From positions 1-39,699 of the IMG/VR virus record IMGVR_UViG_3300031469_000006: a DNA stretch of 39,699 nucleotides. One strand, given 5' to 3'. Positions 5,769 through 14,518 of the stretch are shown here, one piece after another. The DNA is from a virus. Within the stretch, counting starts at the first letter, position 1; each line of letters begins with the position of its first letter. The notes under the pieces are model-generated. The model saw nothing but the letters and a program-made list of their open reading frames with translations. It was not told where the DNA came from and searched no databases. The translations under genes and the position numbers were made by a program.

Positions 5769-6631
5769 TGTTCGTTGAAACGAAAAAAATTCCTTCAAAA
5801 ATTGATAGATTAGGTCGTCAATGGTACAAATCTATTAACGTTTTTAGTTGTGATGAATGTTCAACTAAATTCGAAAGCGGTTTAAAACGCCAAGGAAAAT
5901 TACATTTCTGTAAAAGAGAGTGTTTTAGACTTTCGGCTAAAGGTGGAATTTTACGCTCAAAGAAAGAAGCAACTTGTTTAGCAAAGTACGGAACGACTTC
6001 GCCATTAAGTTCAAGTGAGTGTTTAAAAAAATCTCGTATAACATGTTTACAAAAATACGGAGTAGAAACTACAGGTCAATCACGAATTTCAATTGAAAAT
6101 CGTCAAAAAACTTGTTTAAAACGTTACGGAAAAATTTCGTTTTTAGGAACGAAACAATGCAAAAAACGATACAATGATCCAGAAATTGAACAAAGATGTC
6201 GCGATTCATTCAAAAAAGTTGATTGGGTAAAAAGAAACACGAAAAAATTTGAGACAATGAAATTAAACAATTCGTTCAAAACATCAAAACCCGAAGAAAT
6301 CATTCACTCAATCTTGATCGATCATTTTGGTGAAAACGATGTTGAACGTCAAGTCCAGATCAACGATCACTGGTTCATAGACTTTCATGTCAAATCAATT
6401 GACACATACGTTCAATACGACAGTTACTGGCATGGTTATAAAAGTGATGGAACGTTGCGAGATTTGAACGAAGTTGCTGAGTTCAAATCAAAACAAGACA
6501 AGTCCATTCATGGAAAAATGTTGATCGACCAACGACAAAATGAATGGTTCAAAGCACGAAATATGAGGCTAATTCGTGTCATTTGCGATGAATACTTGAA
6601 CATTGATGCGTTAATTTCTCGAATCACATAA
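5768..6631 (+). CDS. EDxHD (Vsr-like) homing endonuclease, 287 aa
   Basis: A free-standing mobile nuclease. The N-terminus has a Cys4 zinc-like element (CDEC...CKREC). The middle holds repeats of TCLxKYG (about residues 75-125), a DNA-binding repeat found in this family. The C-terminus carries the Vsr-like nuclease core: VERQVQINDHWFIDFHV, then VQYDSYWHG, with the E, D, H and Q-Y-D residues expected for EDxHD enzymes such as I-Bth0305I. It is more AT-rich than the structural genes around it and begins on the last base of the gp51-like gene. Two relatives lie at 29319 and 32503. Confidence 0.85.
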   Translation: MFVETKKIPSKIDRLGRQWYKSINVFSCDECSTKFESGLKRQGKLHFCKRECFRLSAKGGILRSKKEATCLAKYGTTSPLSSSECLKKSRITCLQKYGVETTGQSRISIENRQKTCLKRYGKISFLGTKQCKKRYNDPEIEQRCRDSFKKVDWVKRNTKKFETMKLNNSFKTSKPEEIIHSILIDHFGENDVERQVQINDHWFIDFHVKSIDTYVQYDSYWHGYKSDGTLRDLNEVAEFKSKQDKSIHGKMLIDQRQNEWFKARNMRLIRVICDEYLNIDALISRIT

Positions 6632-6666
6632 ATTGTTCTTTTTTCACTTTCATAGTATGATAGATT

Positions 6667-7356
6667 ATGAAGTTGTCTTTGTTTGCATGCATCTCGTTAA
6701 TTGCATGCAACGGTCAAGATGTAACTCAGTTGATCAACGAACCACCCATTATTGACGGTGGTACGATCATCGTTGATTCTTCCGTTGGGATTGTTCTAGT
6801 TGACTCGAAAATACCCGTTGATGATGCAGGTACGTGTCTGGATGCTGGAATCGATGACGCAGCACTTCACTTTTTTATTGATGACGCAAGTGTTGTTGAA
6901 ATCGTCCCACCGATTGATGCTGGGCACGATGCGGGATCAGTTAAGATCGTTCCTACGATGTCGTTTTCAATTGTAGGTCCCGATCCTTACGGGTACCTCA
7001 CGGCTCAATTACCGATCGTTCTTCAACGTTGGAGCGTTGCAACTTGTACGAATCTCGTTGTGGGTGAAGGCGAACACGTTGTTCAATACGGCGATCGTAC
7101 GAACATGACGGGTACTCGATTGGGACAGACGACGGGGACTTGGGATAACGCAATCATTCGAATCAAAAGTGAACTGATTCAATCTACGGTACGAGTGGTA
7201 ATGATGCATGAAATTGGTCACGTTCTTGGAAGAACCAATGAACATTCGACTGATGGGATTGATTCTGATTCCATGTCAATTCCAAAGATCACTGCATCTT
7301 CTCTTGAACTCGCATGCAAGTCCTGGACGTGCAAATGTCAACATCCGGAAATTTAA
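6667..7356 (+). CDS. Lipoprotein zinc metalloprotease, 229 aa
   Basis: A predicted membrane-anchored protease. The N-terminus is a lipoprotein signal (SLFACISLIAC, lipobox LIAC with Cys14). Residues 20-95 form an acidic linker rich in D-A-G (DDAGTCLDAGIDDA, IDAGHDAGS). The catalytic site is HEIGHVLGRTNEH at 181-193, and DSDSMS around residue 200 looks like the Met-turn of metzincins. The third His is two residues further along than in the standard HExxHxxGxxH. It may act on the host envelope or as a superinfection factor; in any case an unusual phage cargo in a structural operon. Confidence 0.75.
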   Translation: MKLSLFACISLIACNGQDVTQLINEPPIIDGGTIIVDSSVGIVLVDSKIPVDDAGTCLDAGIDDAALHFFIDDASVVEIVPPIDAGHDAGSVKIVPTMSFSIVGPDPYGYLTAQLPIVLQRWSVATCTNLVVGEGEHVVQYGDRTNMTGTRLGQTTGTWDNAIIRIKSELIQSTVRVVMMHEIGHVLGRTNEHSTDGIDSDSMSIPKITASSLELACKSWTCKCQHPEI

Positions 7357-7574
7357 AAACGCTCATCGGTGAATTGGTTCCGGGCGATTTTTTGATCGAT
7401 CAAGATTCCGATCATCCCGAGCACGAAAATGAAACTCTGCTCGTCATCAGTGTTGACGAAACGAAGATCACGTTGATCACTCGTGAAATCACCTACCTTA
7501 CTTGGCAACTTGCAGCGAACGAATTTCTTGACATAGATCGATGTGGCTGGAAATTGATTCCGATATGTACGTGA
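7314..7574 (+). CDS. PGD-motif small protein, 86 aa
   Basis: LIGELVPGDFLIDQD is the PGD motif, followed after an acidic spacer by LLVISVDETKITLITREI and a Trp (TWQLAA). This is the best-preserved copy of the family pattern together with its neighbour at 7541. A second in-frame ATG at 7335 is equally likely as the start; both overlap the end of the metalloprotease gene. Function unknown. Confidence 0.65.
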   Translation: MQVLDVQMSTSGNLKTLIGELVPGDFLIDQDSDHPEHENETLLVISVDETKITLITREITYLTWQLAANEFLDIDRCGWKLIPICT

Positions 7575-7840
7575 TCGTGATGTACCCCTACCCTACGCCC
7601 GAACAGGTTCGTTATAGGAATTTATCGATTTCGTCGACACGAATTGAAGATCTTTTGCCAGGTGATTTGCTTGTATTTGATCTTAATCGGGGGAATGATT
7701 TACTCGTGATCGAAAAAAGTGAAAGTGGTATCACGCTAATCAATCTTAAAAACATGTCCAAATTCTCCTGGACAATGAAGTACACGAACGTCTTGATAAA
7801 GAGCATGGGTTTTCTCTTGTTACGAAAGGAAGATAATTAA
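7541..7840 (+). CDS. PGD-motif small protein, 99 aa
   Basis: RIEDLLPGDLLVFDLN followed by LLVIEKSESGITLINL and FSWTMKY repeats the layout of the preceding protein (PGD, LLVI, ITLI, Trp), so the two are tandem paralogues. In-frame ATGs at 7541, 7565 and 7580 are all possible starts; 7580 would avoid most of the overlap. No membrane segment. Function unknown. Confidence 0.65.
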   Translation: MWLEIDSDMYVIVMYPYPTPEQVRYRNLSISSTRIEDLLPGDLLVFDLNRGNDLLVIEKSESGITLINLKNMSKFSWTMKYTNVLIKSMGFLLLRKEDN

Positions 7841-7843
7841 GCT

Positions 7844-8101
7844 GTGCATCTTAATCTCCTCGGAAAACTCTTTTTAGGATCGCTTGCAGCATGGGCGGTT
7901 GGAAAAGCCACGAACGTCAAGCTCAGGGGCACGAAGGACGAGATAGAGGCCGTTGCGAATGCGATGATGTCGAGCAGAAAATTTCAGGAGGAGCTAGCAA
8001 AACCTGGCGCAACGGTGAACAGCGTGATGACCCACCTGAACGTCAAGAACATGGACGCTGAGAGGTTCGAAAGAACATTCGGTGTGAAGTTTCCTTTATG
8101 A
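7844..8101 (+). CDS. Conserved phage small protein, 85 aa
   Basis: A GTG-started gene resembling a short protein common beside baseplate genes in large T4-like phages. The N-terminus has a hydrophobic helix (LLGKLFLGSLAAWAVGKATN), then KLRGTKDEIEAVANAMMSSR and a helical remainder ending FERTFGVKFPL. Probably membrane-associated or structural. It overlaps the next gene by ATGA. Confidence 0.65.
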   Translation: MHLNLLGKLFLGSLAAWAVGKATNVKLRGTKDEIEAVANAMMSSRKFQEELAKPGATVNSVMTHLNVKNMDAERFERTFGVKFPL

Positions 8102-8847
8102 TCCGTGAATTCGTTCGTCTATCGTTGAACGAGCGTCTTCGAAACGAACTCTTTCGAATCAAAACACTTCGTGATTGCGAAGACGCTGCAGAAGTTCAAT
8201 CTTACTGCCGAATGACGGGCCTCCAAGAAATGGGTAAAGGTTCATCACGCACTGTGTACCTTTTGTCGTCTCGAAAGGTTCTCAAGGTTGTGGGTGGTTC
8301 GTTCAAACGTGATGACATTGGTCGTGCTCAGAACAAGGCGGAACGCACGTTGTACGATTCGATGTCACAAGAGTTCAAGCAGTACGTTGCTCGTGTCTAT
8401 GAATCCGAACCACGAAACATCTGGTTGATCAGCGAGCTCGTTCGTCCGGTGAAGAACAAGGAAGAATTTTGTCGATTGACGGGCCTCGTATCTCGAATGA
8501 ACATGAACAATGTCATTCAATACGTTGATAATGTTGGCAAAAGATCATGGGCAAAGATAGAATTTTACGCCCTTCCCGAGAATGTTGAAAAGTTTCAATC
8601 GTTCGTGAATGCCATCATTCATTTTCGTGAGATCGGCTTGTTGGATCAAGATTTAGTACCTCTTGAACATTGGGGAGTCACGACTGATCAGAGAATCGTG
8701 TTGCTCGATTACGGGTACAACGAAGAGACGCGTAAGGTGTACGTTGGCGAAAAGGGTCAAGCTGCGATTGATCGTCTAAACACGGGTAAAGGCAAAGGTG
8801 ATGACTTTTACTACGCAATGAAGGCAGATTTGGATTCACGTGAGTAA
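8098..8847 (+). CDS. Kinase-like protein with capsid-targeting-like N-terminus, 249 aa
   Basis: Residues 1-12 (MIREFVRLSLNE) match the head-targeting-like segment shared by several proteins here and end in LNE, a fit to the T4 gp21 cleavage rule. The body looks like a protein kinase: Gly-rich loop GKGSSRTVYLL (46-56), Lys63 in VLKVV, and DYG at 204-206 (RIVLLDYG). The catalytic loop reads DQDLVPLEHWG, so the Asn that normally binds Mg is replaced by His. It may be an atypical kinase or a pseudokinase. It forms a pair with the next gene. Confidence 0.65.
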   Translation: MIREFVRLSLNERLRNELFRIKTLRDCEDAAEVQSYCRMTGLQEMGKGSSRTVYLLSSRKVLKVVGGSFKRDDIGRAQNKAERTLYDSMSQEFKQYVARVYESEPRNIWLISELVRPVKNKEEFCRLTGLVSRMNMNNVIQYVDNVGKRSWAKIEFYALPENVEKFQSFVNAIIHFREIGLLDQDLVPLEHWGVTTDQRIVLLDYGYNEETRKVYVGEKGQAAIDRLNTGKGKGDDFYYAMKADLDSRE

Positions 8848-8848
8848 A

Positions 8849-9481
8849 ATGTTACGTGAATTCGTCAAACTCGTATTGAACGAGGTTCGAAACAAGAACA
8901 AAAGATTACCGTTCGACTGGAGCGAATTCAAATCATTCACCACCGAACAACAACGACTTGAATACGCATCTTCTCGTTTACAATTCATCGGTGAAGGTAG
9001 TTCAAGAAAGGTGTTCGCGTTGTCATCAAAGCGCGCGTTGAAGATTGCAGCACACCAATTCGGTCGCATTCAAAATGAATGTGAACTTGATTCTGCGAAA
9101 TCGGAGTTCATCACGAAAGTTTTTGAACATGAACCAAATTACGAATGGATTGTTACGGAGCTCGTGAATCCGTGCGAGTCGCTCGATGAGGTCGAGGATT
9201 TCTTGGGGATCAAACGACGTTCAATGTACAACTTCATGACGACGATGGTTTCTCAACGTCAAAAAAGTGCTTTGGACGGCGCGAGAACTGAATCTCCCAA
9301 TTCACCTGCGACCAAAATGTGGATCGATCATTTTTCATCGGGTACGCATGATGACGTCCTTCAAAGGTTCGTTGAATTCGTTTTCAATTGGCGATCACAG
9401 ACATTCGTTGACGTTGCTCAATCTCGTCAGTGGGGTAAAGCCCCAGATGGGCGAATCGTTTTGTTGGATTACGGTGCTTAA
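8849..9481 (+). CDS. Kinase-like protein with capsid-targeting-like N-terminus, 210 aa
   Basis: Second kinase-like paralogue. ATG 8849 is preferred to GTG 8840 because it starts the shared segment MLREFVKLVLNE. Gly-rich loop GEGSSRKVFAL and Lys in ALKIA lie near residues 50-70; DGRIVLLDYG is at the C-terminus. The catalytic loop has VAQSRQWG, with Gln at the Asn position. The protein ends right after DYG, so the C-lobe is short compared with true kinases. Probable role: modifying or sensing host proteins after delivery, by inference from the N-terminal segment. Confidence 0.65.
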   Translation: MLREFVKLVLNEVRNKNKRLPFDWSEFKSFTTEQQRLEYASSRLQFIGEGSSRKVFALSSKRALKIAAHQFGRIQNECELDSAKSEFITKVFEHEPNYEWIVTELVNPCESLDEVEDFLGIKRRSMYNFMTTMVSQRQKSALDGARTESPNSPATKMWIDHFSSGTHDDVLQRFVEFVFNWRSQTFVDVAQSRQWGKAPDGRIVLLDYGA

Positions 9482-9505
9482 AGCTAACGAACGCTTACTT
9501 ATGAC

Positions 9506-12500
9506 GTGGCTACTTCCAAAGAGAATCTTGAGGATCAGCTCTCAATAACACAAAAGATGAACAGCGTGATCGAGCGCATGGCGATGACCATGACTCGGAT
9601 CGAGCAATCGTACGCTAACCAGTCGCAGTACATTGAAAAGATCACCGAAGCGTTGAATGCCCTTGATGTCAAGAAGGCGAACGCTGAGATCGCCACACTC
9701 ACAGCACGTGTAAAGGGTCTTGCCGATAGTTTAGGAGACATTGCTTCGACGTCGGCCGACGCGATGGGTAAAGCTGCGAAGGGTGCAAGTGTCGCCGATG
9801 ATTCGGTGAAAGCGTTCAATGATCGCATCAAGGATAGTTCAAAGAACCTGAAGAACGCTGGAACCGCGGGATCCAACTTTGATCAGATCAGTGAAATGAT
9901 TGACAATGCGAAGAAATCCGGAAAAGGTTTCAACGACAACATGTCGGGTCTTGAAAAGTTCTTCCGGGGTAAATTTCCAAAAGCGATCTTCATCGCTGCA
10001 GCGGCGATCAGTGGATTCAAGCAAGGCTTTGACAATGTCGTCGCTGTGTCAAAATCGTTCATCGGCGTGTTGACTGAATTATCGAGCACCGTTTTCAACG
10101 TTGGTCTTGCAATTGCATCCATTCCATTGAAGATATTCACGGGTCTCGTTGACCTCGCCGCGTCCGCATCAGCGAACTGGGGCGAATTTGCACAAGCAAT
10201 TGAAGATCTGAGAAAAGAATTCGGCGATCTAAAGGGTCCCACGTCCCTGGCATTGACGGGTCTATCAAGGGACTTGAAGGGATTCTCCGACACGGGTCTA
10301 TCAGCATGGAGGGTGTTCGGAGACGTCGCTCAACGTCTAACGTTCCTGAAAGAAAACGCGGAAGCGATGGGAGCGACGTTTGATTCCACACGCAAGGAAT
10401 GGGAAGATAATGGAGGCGCCTTGCTCGGATTTCAAAAGGGTCTCGGTTTAACGGCCGATACGATGAAATCCCTTGCTCAAAGGGCGATCTCAGTCGGTAA
10501 ACCGATGAGCAAGTTCCTTCTTGACACGACGAAACAGACTCTTGCACTTGGCGATGCTTTTGGTATATCCCAAAAGGTGATCGGTAAAGACATGGGGAAG
10601 GCCTTCGACGACATGAAGCACTTCGCTCAATTGTCGGTCAAGGAGATCGGGCAAGCTTCCGTCTACGCACGTAAGTTGGGTCTTGAACTCGACAAGATCA
10701 CGGGGACGCTTGATCAATTCGAAACTTTCGACTCCGCTGCAGAATCAGCGGCAAAATTAACGCAATCGTTTGGTATCACGATCGATGCCTTCAAATTGAT
10801 GGAAGCACAAAGTCCTGCCGAACAGATGGACATGCTGAAGAAATCGTTCGCAAGAGCGGGCGTTGACGTGGCGAATTTCAATCGTCAACAATTGCACCTC
10901 TTGGCATCGACCACGGGTCTCGATGAGGCAACCGCAAAGCAAGCATTCTCATTGAAGAATCAAGGTGTCGAACTTGACCAGATCAAGAAGAAGAGCGATG
11001 TCGCTGAGAAGAAACAACTCACCCAAGCTGAAGCGATGGGTAAGCTTGCTGATTCAATTGAACGCATGGTCAAGTTGCAGGATCAAACAGGTAGTTACTT
11101 TGACATGTTCGTCAAGGGTGTGAGTCGAGGATTCCAGTCTTCAAAGGATTTCATCAAGATCATTTCCAACATCAAGAACGGGTTGCAACAGGTCTACTAC
11201 GTCGGTGTTGACCTGGGTAGACAACTACCAAAGATCATGCCAGGTTTGGGTAAGTTCTTATCAGGATTGCGTGAATTCTTTGATCCAAAGAAATTCCGAG
11301 CCGTCGCACAAAGCGTTTCCGATGCGATTAAGGATTATTTCACCGGTCAAAAAGGGTTGACTGAGGCGTTGGCGGGAATCAAGGATCAGTTCATGAAGTT
11401 CTTCAACGCTCAGGGCCCCGTTGCAATGAAGATCTACGATGGGTTCAAGGACATATTCAAGTTCGTTGTCAAGATCGTTAATGATTCTATTCCCCTGCTC
11501 GCGAAGAGCATTGCAAAGACGTTGTCAACGTTGACTGAGTTCATTCATGATCCGAAGGCGTTCATGAAGAACATCAAAGGTCAAGGCCAAGAGTTCGGAT
11601 TCTTCACCGACCTTGTCATGCAAACTGCAGGTTCGTTGAAGGATGCTGGAAGTGTCATCTGGCCCGCGCTGAAAGGCTTGTTAATCGTCCTTTTTGATAA
11701 GTTGAAGCAAGCGGTTCAAGAGCCTCCAATCTCGACCGCACTGATCTCCGCGGGTAAGGTTGCCGTGGCAATGATGTTCGGTCCCGCGATTGCAAGAGCT
11801 GGTCTCGCAGCGTTCACGAGCTTCATAGTAAAGACGACGCTTGAATCGTTCGCATCTTCTGCAGCAGTGAAAGCTGGAACTTCAGCTGCAATGGGTTACT
11901 TGGGTAAGATATTCGGTAGTGGTGGGTCAGCTGGTGCATCTGCTGTATCTAACGCGGTATCTGGCGGGTTGTCAAAAGCATCAACCGCGGCTGGTTCGTT
12001 GTTCGCTAAGATGGCATCCGTCCCGCTCATTGCATCCGCGGCTACGATGGCGAATTCGTTCGCACTGAAACTCGGAGCATCGGGTGTCGGTAACGTTCTG
12101 GGTGGTGCTGTCGGTCTCGCTGCGGTCGCATACATCGGAATGAAAGGCAAAGAGATCATTGATGAATCATTTAAAAAGAGCGCAGATGCCCAAAATCACG
12201 GTGCAATAGCTCTTGCTCAATCGGGAGGTAAGAACAAGAGCGTTAACGCTCTTCAGGGACAAGCCGACGCGATAAAAAGTGCCATCAAGGAATTGAAGGA
12301 AAGTCAAGAAGGTGTATCGGGATTCACGCAAGATTTGCTTGGAGGTGTGGCAACTCTCGTGTCCGATGCACCGAACATGAGAGCTCAAAATAACGCTCAG
12401 ATCGGTGATCTAGAAGAAGAATTGCATCGCATCAATGATCGAATGGAACAAGCAAAGAAAATTACGCTTGAAAACAAATCGACGGCGACGAAAGCGGTCG

Positions 12501-13177
12501 TTTCAGCCGATAGTTTTATATCACCCACCACTCTCGACGAGGCTAAGTCAAAGATAATCGATCTTGAAAGCTTGGGTAAAAAATTAACGAGCAAGGATTT
12601 TGATCTACAAAAAACCATCGATGGAATCAAGGCCAAATTTGCGAATATCTCTTTCGACATCGTCTCCCCCGAGCAAGGTGTCGCATTGTCGAAATCAATC
12701 GAAACGTTCGGAACGGTCACCGATAGCATCAAGAACGCAGCGAGTTCAATGAACGTGTTCAAAGGATTTGCGTCCGAATTGAATGGTGCCGTCAAAGAAA
12801 TCAAACAAGCTGGTCTTGCTCCCGCTCTCAAGGCAATCCAAGAAATGATCGACCAGGTAAATAAGATGGACGAAGCTCTTTCTGATGGGAGACTAAACAC
12901 GATCAACGTGAAGACGAAGTTGCAACAGGTCGCGGCGAACGTGGGTCTCGGTTCCAAGGCTCAGTACACGATCCAAACGAAACCCGTCAACATCACGGTC
13001 AACCTTCAGGTCTCCATGAATGCCGAAGACATGGAAAAAGCGTTGATCATGAGGGCATCATCGATCATTCGTGATCGTCTGAACTTCGCGACTGAACGAC
13101 CTTCAGATAGAGGCGCCTCGACGATCAGTGATAAGGTTGGTGAACAGATTGGCATCAACTCATCAAGCAGTTCGTGA
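9506..13177 (+). CDS. Tail tape measure protein, 1223 aa
   Basis: The largest gene of the window; its length sets tail length in phages. N-terminal coiled coil with many Lys/Glu/Ala heptads, repeated LEDQLSITQKM- and DKLEF-like helices, then long Ala/Gly-rich hydrophobic stretches in the second half (SAGKVAVAMMFGPAIARAGL, VLGGAVGLAAVAYIGM) as tape measures have. Start is GTG 9506; an in-frame TAA at 9485 blocks any earlier start. No Shine-Dalgarno is visible. It ends by overlapping the Nudix gene region. Confidence 0.85.
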   Translation: MATSKENLEDQLSITQKMNSVIERMAMTMTRIEQSYANQSQYIEKITEALNALDVKKANAEIATLTARVKGLADSLGDIASTSADAMGKAAKGASVADDSVKAFNDRIKDSSKNLKNAGTAGSNFDQISEMIDNAKKSGKGFNDNMSGLEKFFRGKFPKAIFIAAAAISGFKQGFDNVVAVSKSFIGVLTELSSTVFNVGLAIASIPLKIFTGLVDLAASASANWGEFAQAIEDLRKEFGDLKGPTSLALTGLSRDLKGFSDTGLSAWRVFGDVAQRLTFLKENAEAMGATFDSTRKEWEDNGGALLGFQKGLGLTADTMKSLAQRAISVGKPMSKFLLDTTKQTLALGDAFGISQKVIGKDMGKAFDDMKHFAQLSVKEIGQASVYARKLGLELDKITGTLDQFETFDSAAESAAKLTQSFGITIDAFKLMEAQSPAEQMDMLKKSFARAGVDVANFNRQQLHLLASTTGLDEATAKQAFSLKNQGVELDQIKKKSDVAEKKQLTQAEAMGKLADSIERMVKLQDQTGSYFDMFVKGVSRGFQSSKDFIKIISNIKNGLQQVYYVGVDLGRQLPKIMPGLGKFLSGLREFFDPKKFRAVAQSVSDAIKDYFTGQKGLTEALAGIKDQFMKFFNAQGPVAMKIYDGFKDIFKFVVKIVNDSIPLLAKSIAKTLSTLTEFIHDPKAFMKNIKGQGQEFGFFTDLVMQTAGSLKDAGSVIWPALKGLLIVLFDKLKQAVQEPPISTALISAGKVAVAMMFGPAIARAGLAAFTSFIVKTTLESFASSAAVKAGTSAAMGYLGKIFGSGGSAGASAVSNAVSGGLSKASTAAGSLFAKMASVPLIASAATMANSFALKLGASGVGNVLGGAVGLAAVAYIGMKGKEIIDESFKKSADAQNHGAIALAQSGGKNKSVNALQGQADAIKSAIKELKESQEGVSGFTQDLLGGVATLVSDAPNMRAQNNAQIGDLEEELHRINDRMEQAKKITLENKSTATKAVVSADSFISPTTLDEAKSKIIDLESLGKKLTSKDFDLQKTIDGIKAKFANISFDIVSPEQGVALSKSIETFGTVTDSIKNAASSMNVFKGFASELNGAVKEIKQAGLAPALKAIQEMIDQVNKMDEALSDGRLNTINVKTKLQQVAANVGLGSKAQYTIQTKPVNITVNLQVSMNAEDMEKALIMRASSIIRDRLNFATERPSDRGASTISDKVGEQIGINSSSSS

Positions 13178-13188
13178 TAGGTAAAACA

Positions 13189-13883
13189 ATGTCGTTGTTA
13201 CGCTCGTACATCAGTTTGATCGTTGAAGCGGTATATTGGGGAAGCAAAGCTTCCGGAATCATGTACGTTTGCAAGGAAACAAATGAAGTTCTTCTACTGA
13301 AACGTAGTCAAGAAGTCATGCAACCCGGAACTTGGGGAATTGCCGGCGGGGCAACCGACGAAGAAGGAATGAAGAACAACAATGTTGCATCACAAGATCC
13401 ATCGAACGAGCGCTGGTTGAAAAGTGCGAAGCGTGAAACAATAGAAGAGATGGGTTCACTCCCCGCCACAACTCAATTGATCACCATAACAACGTTCAGA
13501 GACAAGAACTTTGCTTACAGAACTTACGTGTATAACGTGGCGAAAGAAACGAGACATTCGTTCGTTCCACAATTGAATTGGGAGAACGATGATCACGAAT
13601 GGTTCTCGCTTGATAAATACCTCACAACATTCATTTTGGCGCTAGATTCACGATTGACAAGCTATGAACATATGAAAACCAAAGAAGAACTCATCAAGTC
13701 GATCATGGAGAACGAACGATTCCTGAAATCGATTGATGACATTACTGACCCCGAAGAAAGAAAAAAGTCGAAGCTATCGCCTTGTCCGTCGCTGAGAAGA
13801 TTTCAGAATCACTTCAACCTCTGATTTCTATCACTGATGAGGTAAAAGAAGAGCTACGTAAACTAGTGGCGACAAGACAATGA
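13189..13883 (+). CDS. Nudix hydrolase, capsid-targeting-like N-terminus, -1 frameshift
   Basis: Starts at ATG 13189, giving MSLLRSYISLIVEA, the shared N-terminal segment with a predicted cut after IVE. The Nudix box is recognisable but has an insertion: GGATDEEG, then KRETIEEMGSL (RExxEExG intact). Such enzymes cleave nucleoside diphosphates linked to another group. In the zero frame it stops at 13824 after an unnatural tail (SPCPSLRR). At 13761-13767 the codons AGA AAA AAG contain A AAA AAG; a -1 shift there continues as VEAIALSVAEKISESLQPL and ends at TGA 13881, overlapping the next ATG by four bases. An A-run sequencing error would give the same picture. Confidence 0.75.
13761..13767 (+). 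promoter_or_regulatory. A AAA AAG slippery heptamer
   Basis: Classic -1 frameshift sequence (as in E. coli dnaX), and in the correct codon phase for slippage. The -1 product ends with a stop that overlaps the downstream start as ATGA, the usual gene junction of this phage. I see no strong downstream stem-loop. Confidence 0.4.
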
Positions 13884-14500
13884 GCGAAATAGATGACACT
13901 GTATCAGAATTCGAAGATTTTCTTAACGATCGAGGGTGTAATGTTACGGGAATAGCAGGTGAAGGTTCAACGGGGTTTGCTTACTTTTGTACATTTCATG
14001 ACGTACCACGAATTTTAAAAATCACGACGGATGCTTCGGAGGCAAGGGCATGCAAACTGCTTTTGAACAAAAATTTCAAAAATATTGTCAACGTTCAAGA
14101 TGTTTTTCGTTTGGATGATTACGATGCAATTGTCAAGGAACGTTTATCACCATTGACTGGATTACGAGCTCAAAGGATTGAAAACGCTCTTGAGGAATTG
14201 GATCATTATACGAACGGTGAATGGTCATTGTTAATGTTCAGAATTCTTGACAATGAGGTCGATCCAGATGTCGAATCAGAAGTCGAAGCGCTGGGAATCA
14301 TAAAAACGGAAATTCTGCCAATAATTCAACAATTGAATCAAGCAGGAATTTCGGGTCACAATGACATCAACGTTGAGAATCTGATGTTACGAGGAAACGA
14401 TCTAGTTCTCGTCGATTTGGGTGGCTCAGAAATAAAAGGTCGAGGTTTAAATGAACTACGAAAATTCATCAAGACAATGATCGGTGAATCGTTCTTATAA
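13880..14500 (+). CDS. Small canonical protein kinase, 206 aa
   Basis: A minimal kinase with all key elements. Gly-rich loop GEGSTGFAYF near residue 28, Lys in RILKITT, a catalytic loop HNDINVENLML (the HxD Asp and the Asn five residues later) and VDLGG in the DFG position. It lacks the N-terminal head-targeting-like segment of its neighbours, so it probably acts in the infected cell or on the virion. It overlaps the Nudix frame extension by ATGA. Ser/Thr specificity or a small-molecule substrate cannot be told apart. Confidence 0.75.
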   Translation: MSEIDDTVSEFEDFLNDRGCNVTGIAGEGSTGFAYFCTFHDVPRILKITTDASEARACKLLLNKNFKNIVNVQDVFRLDDYDAIVKERLSPLTGLRAQRIENALEELDHYTNGEWSLLMFRILDNEVDPDVESEVEALGIIKTEILPIIQQLNQAGISGHNDINVENLMLRGNDLVLVDLGGSEIKGRGLNELRKFIKTMIGESFL

Positions 14501-14518
14501 CATTCATAGTTATTTTCA

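Noticed and set aside
6638-6666. TGATAGATT before the metalloprotease as a promoter of the same family
   Set aside because: The -10 would directly abut the ATG, placing the transcript start inside the gene, and the -35 does not match.
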